DNA from: Chrysomallon squamiferum
Lineage: Eukaryota > Mollusca > Gastropoda > Neomphalida > Peltospiridae
Assembly (NCBI GenBank): GCA_012295275.1
Contig: CM022670.1
Location: 20,194,698-20,258,697, forward strand
Direction of reading: 5' to 3'
Length of the DNA stretch: 64,000 nucleotides
The notes under the pieces were generated by a model. That model had not been told where the DNA came from. It ran no database searches and saw nothing but the letters and a program-made list of their open reading frames with translations. Numbering within the stretch: position 1 is the stretch's first letter; each line of letters starts with the position of its first letter. This document shows, one piece after another, positions 62,191 to 64,000 of this stretch. The position numbers were made by a program, and so were the translations under genes.

Positions 62191-62700
62191 CTTCAGAAGG
62201 TTATTTATTTTTTTTGTTAATATTTTTGTTGTTTTTAGCTACAGTATGAATCTAGAACTGAATTCTGTTAACTGCTAAGAGAAAAAAAAAATATCAAGGT
62301 CTAGTGATTATTAACCAAGATGGGAGATTTTTGTTTGTTTGTTTGTTTCTAAATATAATTTGATTATTTTAAAGTTAATTTGATTTTTGTTGAAATTTAA
62401 AATTATTTTTGTTTGGAAGCATAGATAAACAATTTTCATTTTGAATTTTAAATAATTTTAAATAATTATTTTAAAGAAAAAAGGAGAGAAATAAAAGATG
62501 TGATATGTAAAAATAAGAAATAAAAATAAACTTTGATTGATTAATGATTTCTTTATGTTGTCTGGCATAATGTAATAATCGTTAAAATACTATATTATAA
62601 AAGAAATTAAATTAAATTTGAAATTTTTTTTTATATATGAAAAAAATGGGTTTTTTGGATGAAGACATCATTTTTTATATATTTATTTGTGAATACATAG

Positions 62701-62801
62701 TTTATTTATTTATTTATTTATTACTTTTTATTTTATTTTATTTTATTTTATTTTATTTTATTTTATTTTATTTTATTTTATTTTATTTTATTTTATTTTA
62801 T
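62701..62801. repeat. (TTTA)n/(TTTTA)n microsatellite
   Basis: About 22 bp of TTTA units followed by about 15 TTTTA units. Confidence 0.95.
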
Positions 62802-63299
62802 ATTAACCTATTTTAGTTGTCAGTCAAAGGAAATATATATTTAAAAAAAAAAAAAAAAATGAATTCAGATACTTTTTTTCATGTATATTATGGTCATCAT
62901 CTGTTTGTGACATGTAGTTAAATTTGAAACTGGTGTTTCCATGTTTGATTCCAGCTACATATTTCCTTGTGTATATTTACTAAAAAAAAAAAAACACAAA
63001 TATTTTATTGCATATTAAATTTCATGCAGATTGCTGATATTAATAGCAGTAATATTTATATAACAATATAACATGAGTTTAATTGTGATTTTAAAAATCT
63101 GTATGTATCATTTATATTAATGACTTTCCATATGGCTGAATATTAAAAATAATTAGATTGTTAAATTTCACAGATTAACTTGTACTTATCTAGACCTTTG
63201 TTTGAATTAGGTACTGTTTTTGCCTTGATCATTCTACCAAAAATTCAGTCTTTCAAGGCACATAAGACTAGCAGTATAACCAGCATATTACTATTAAAA

Positions 63300-63425
63300 C
63301 TAATTTCATTTGACACTTGCTTATCTTTTGCTTGTGAGGATTCTAACGCCAAAAATATTTATTGGGAAATGATCCCACAACCTTCCAGCTTTAAAGCCAG
63401 TACCATAACCACTACAGCACTGAAG
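63300..63425 (-). mobile_element. tRNA-derived SINE
   Basis: On the minus strand: an A-box-like TAGTGGTTATGG (from 63414 to 63403), GTACTGGCTTTAAAGCTGG as the anticodon-arm region, then a B-box-like GGTTGTGGGATC (63382 to 63371). Box spacing of 32 bp is tRNA-like, and the GAGTGGTTA..CTGG layout recalls a class-II (Leu/Ser) tRNA. The tRNA-unrelated part runs towards 63300. Confidence 0.6.
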
Positions 63426-63443
63426 TAGGTTTATTGTGATGAT

Positions 63444-63720
63444 GTTTGACATTTGTTTATGTTTTGCTGTGAGAGTTCTAGCTCAGACTTAGAGTGTTTA
63501 TCTTGAGGCTATTTGACACACTGCCCAGTATCAACATTCAACCTGTTTGAAGTGAAGGGAACACTTTGTACAAAATAATAGCCCAATCAGACCTGGCTAC
63601 ATAGCATGGAATAACACTTGATTCTACTCCACTCTCTCTTGAGTGGCCTCTTTGTCATGGAAGCTCCATTGAAGGGGAGGGATTACATGACAGAATACCC
63701 ATCATGCATCATTACTAGAC
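63444..63720. repeat. Second copy of SINE-flank sequence and GC-richer block
   Basis: TTTGACATTTGTTTATGTTTTGC at 63444 repeats TTTGACACTTGCTTATCTTTTGC at 63309 in the same orientation, 135 bp apart. This suggests a dimeric or tandem element. The following 250 bp are complex (CTGCCCAGTATCAAC, GAAGGGGAGGG), without coding signal. Confidence 0.45.
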
Positions 63721-64000
63721 ATTTTGTTGTGTCTTCTGCCACATATTTATGTTTATGGGTTATTGGGACTATTTTTTTTTTATATGATAAAGAATTATTT
63801 TATTCTTTTATTTGTTTTTTATTATTTTATTTGAATTTATTGCTTTTTTTTGACTCATTTCATTGTTTTGACTTGTTTTTTAATTTGAATATCATTATGT
63901 TTATAGTTTATTTTTATTTAATAATCTGCAATTTTTTCTCAGTTTATTTATTGGGTTGTTCTTTGTTAATGTCCTTTCTTTTTAAATTTCTGATTCTGAA

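Noticed and set aside
1-64000. CRISPR arrays, bacterial operons, Shine-Dalgarno sites, rRNA or intact tRNA genes
   Set aside because: None were seen. The exon-intron structure and repeat content are eukaryotic; the regular repeats are microsatellites or the 63-bp exon-derived array.

Overview
The window looks like animal (bilaterian) nuclear DNA. It is very A+T-rich (roughly three quarters by eye) and full of homopolymers and microsatellites. It carries short coding exons with GT-AG splice sites separated by introns of 2-27 kb. It also has DNA-transposon and tRNA-derived SINE relics, and nothing that looks like a bacterial operon. A mollusc or another lophotrochozoan is the best guess from the composition and repeats, but the species cannot be named from the sequence alone.

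One gene is recognisable, on the + strand: the N-terminal part of an eyes absent (eya, EYA1/EYA4-like) homologue, a transcriptional co-activator and phosphatase of the Pax-Six-Eya-Dach network. Six exons are proposed: 13487-13530, 40840-40919, 50385-50518, 54432-54506, 56525-56623 and 61534-61594. Their phases join without a break (1-0, 0-2, 2-1, 1-1, 1-1, 1-2) and give about 164 codons of a low-complexity, Ser/Thr/Asn-rich transactivation region. The initiator exon lies upstream of the window or is not recognised. The catalytic Eya domain must lie downstream.

Layout: 1-13486 is 5' flank or first intron. 13531-40839 is a 27-kb intron with many GC-richer, higher-complexity islands that may be regulatory; these include a perfect RFX X-box (36145) and a perfect DR1 nuclear-receptor site (34344). 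40920-50384 is an intron holding a 70-bp inverted duplication (43885/44428) and a decayed Tigger/pogo element (47653-48355). 50519-54431 and 54507-56524 are smaller introns, the second with a phased cluster of NK2-type sites. 56624-61533 is an intron that begins with a striking tandem array. 61595-64000 is an intron with a tRNA-derived SINE.

The most unusual feature is at 56575-57340. The last 49 nt of an eya coding exon plus its splice donor and the first 14 nt of the intron have been amplified as a roughly 63-bp tandem array of about 12 decaying copies inside the following intron. Several copies keep acceptor-like and donor-like signals, giving a row of decoy micro-exons or alternative splice sites right behind the genuine donor.
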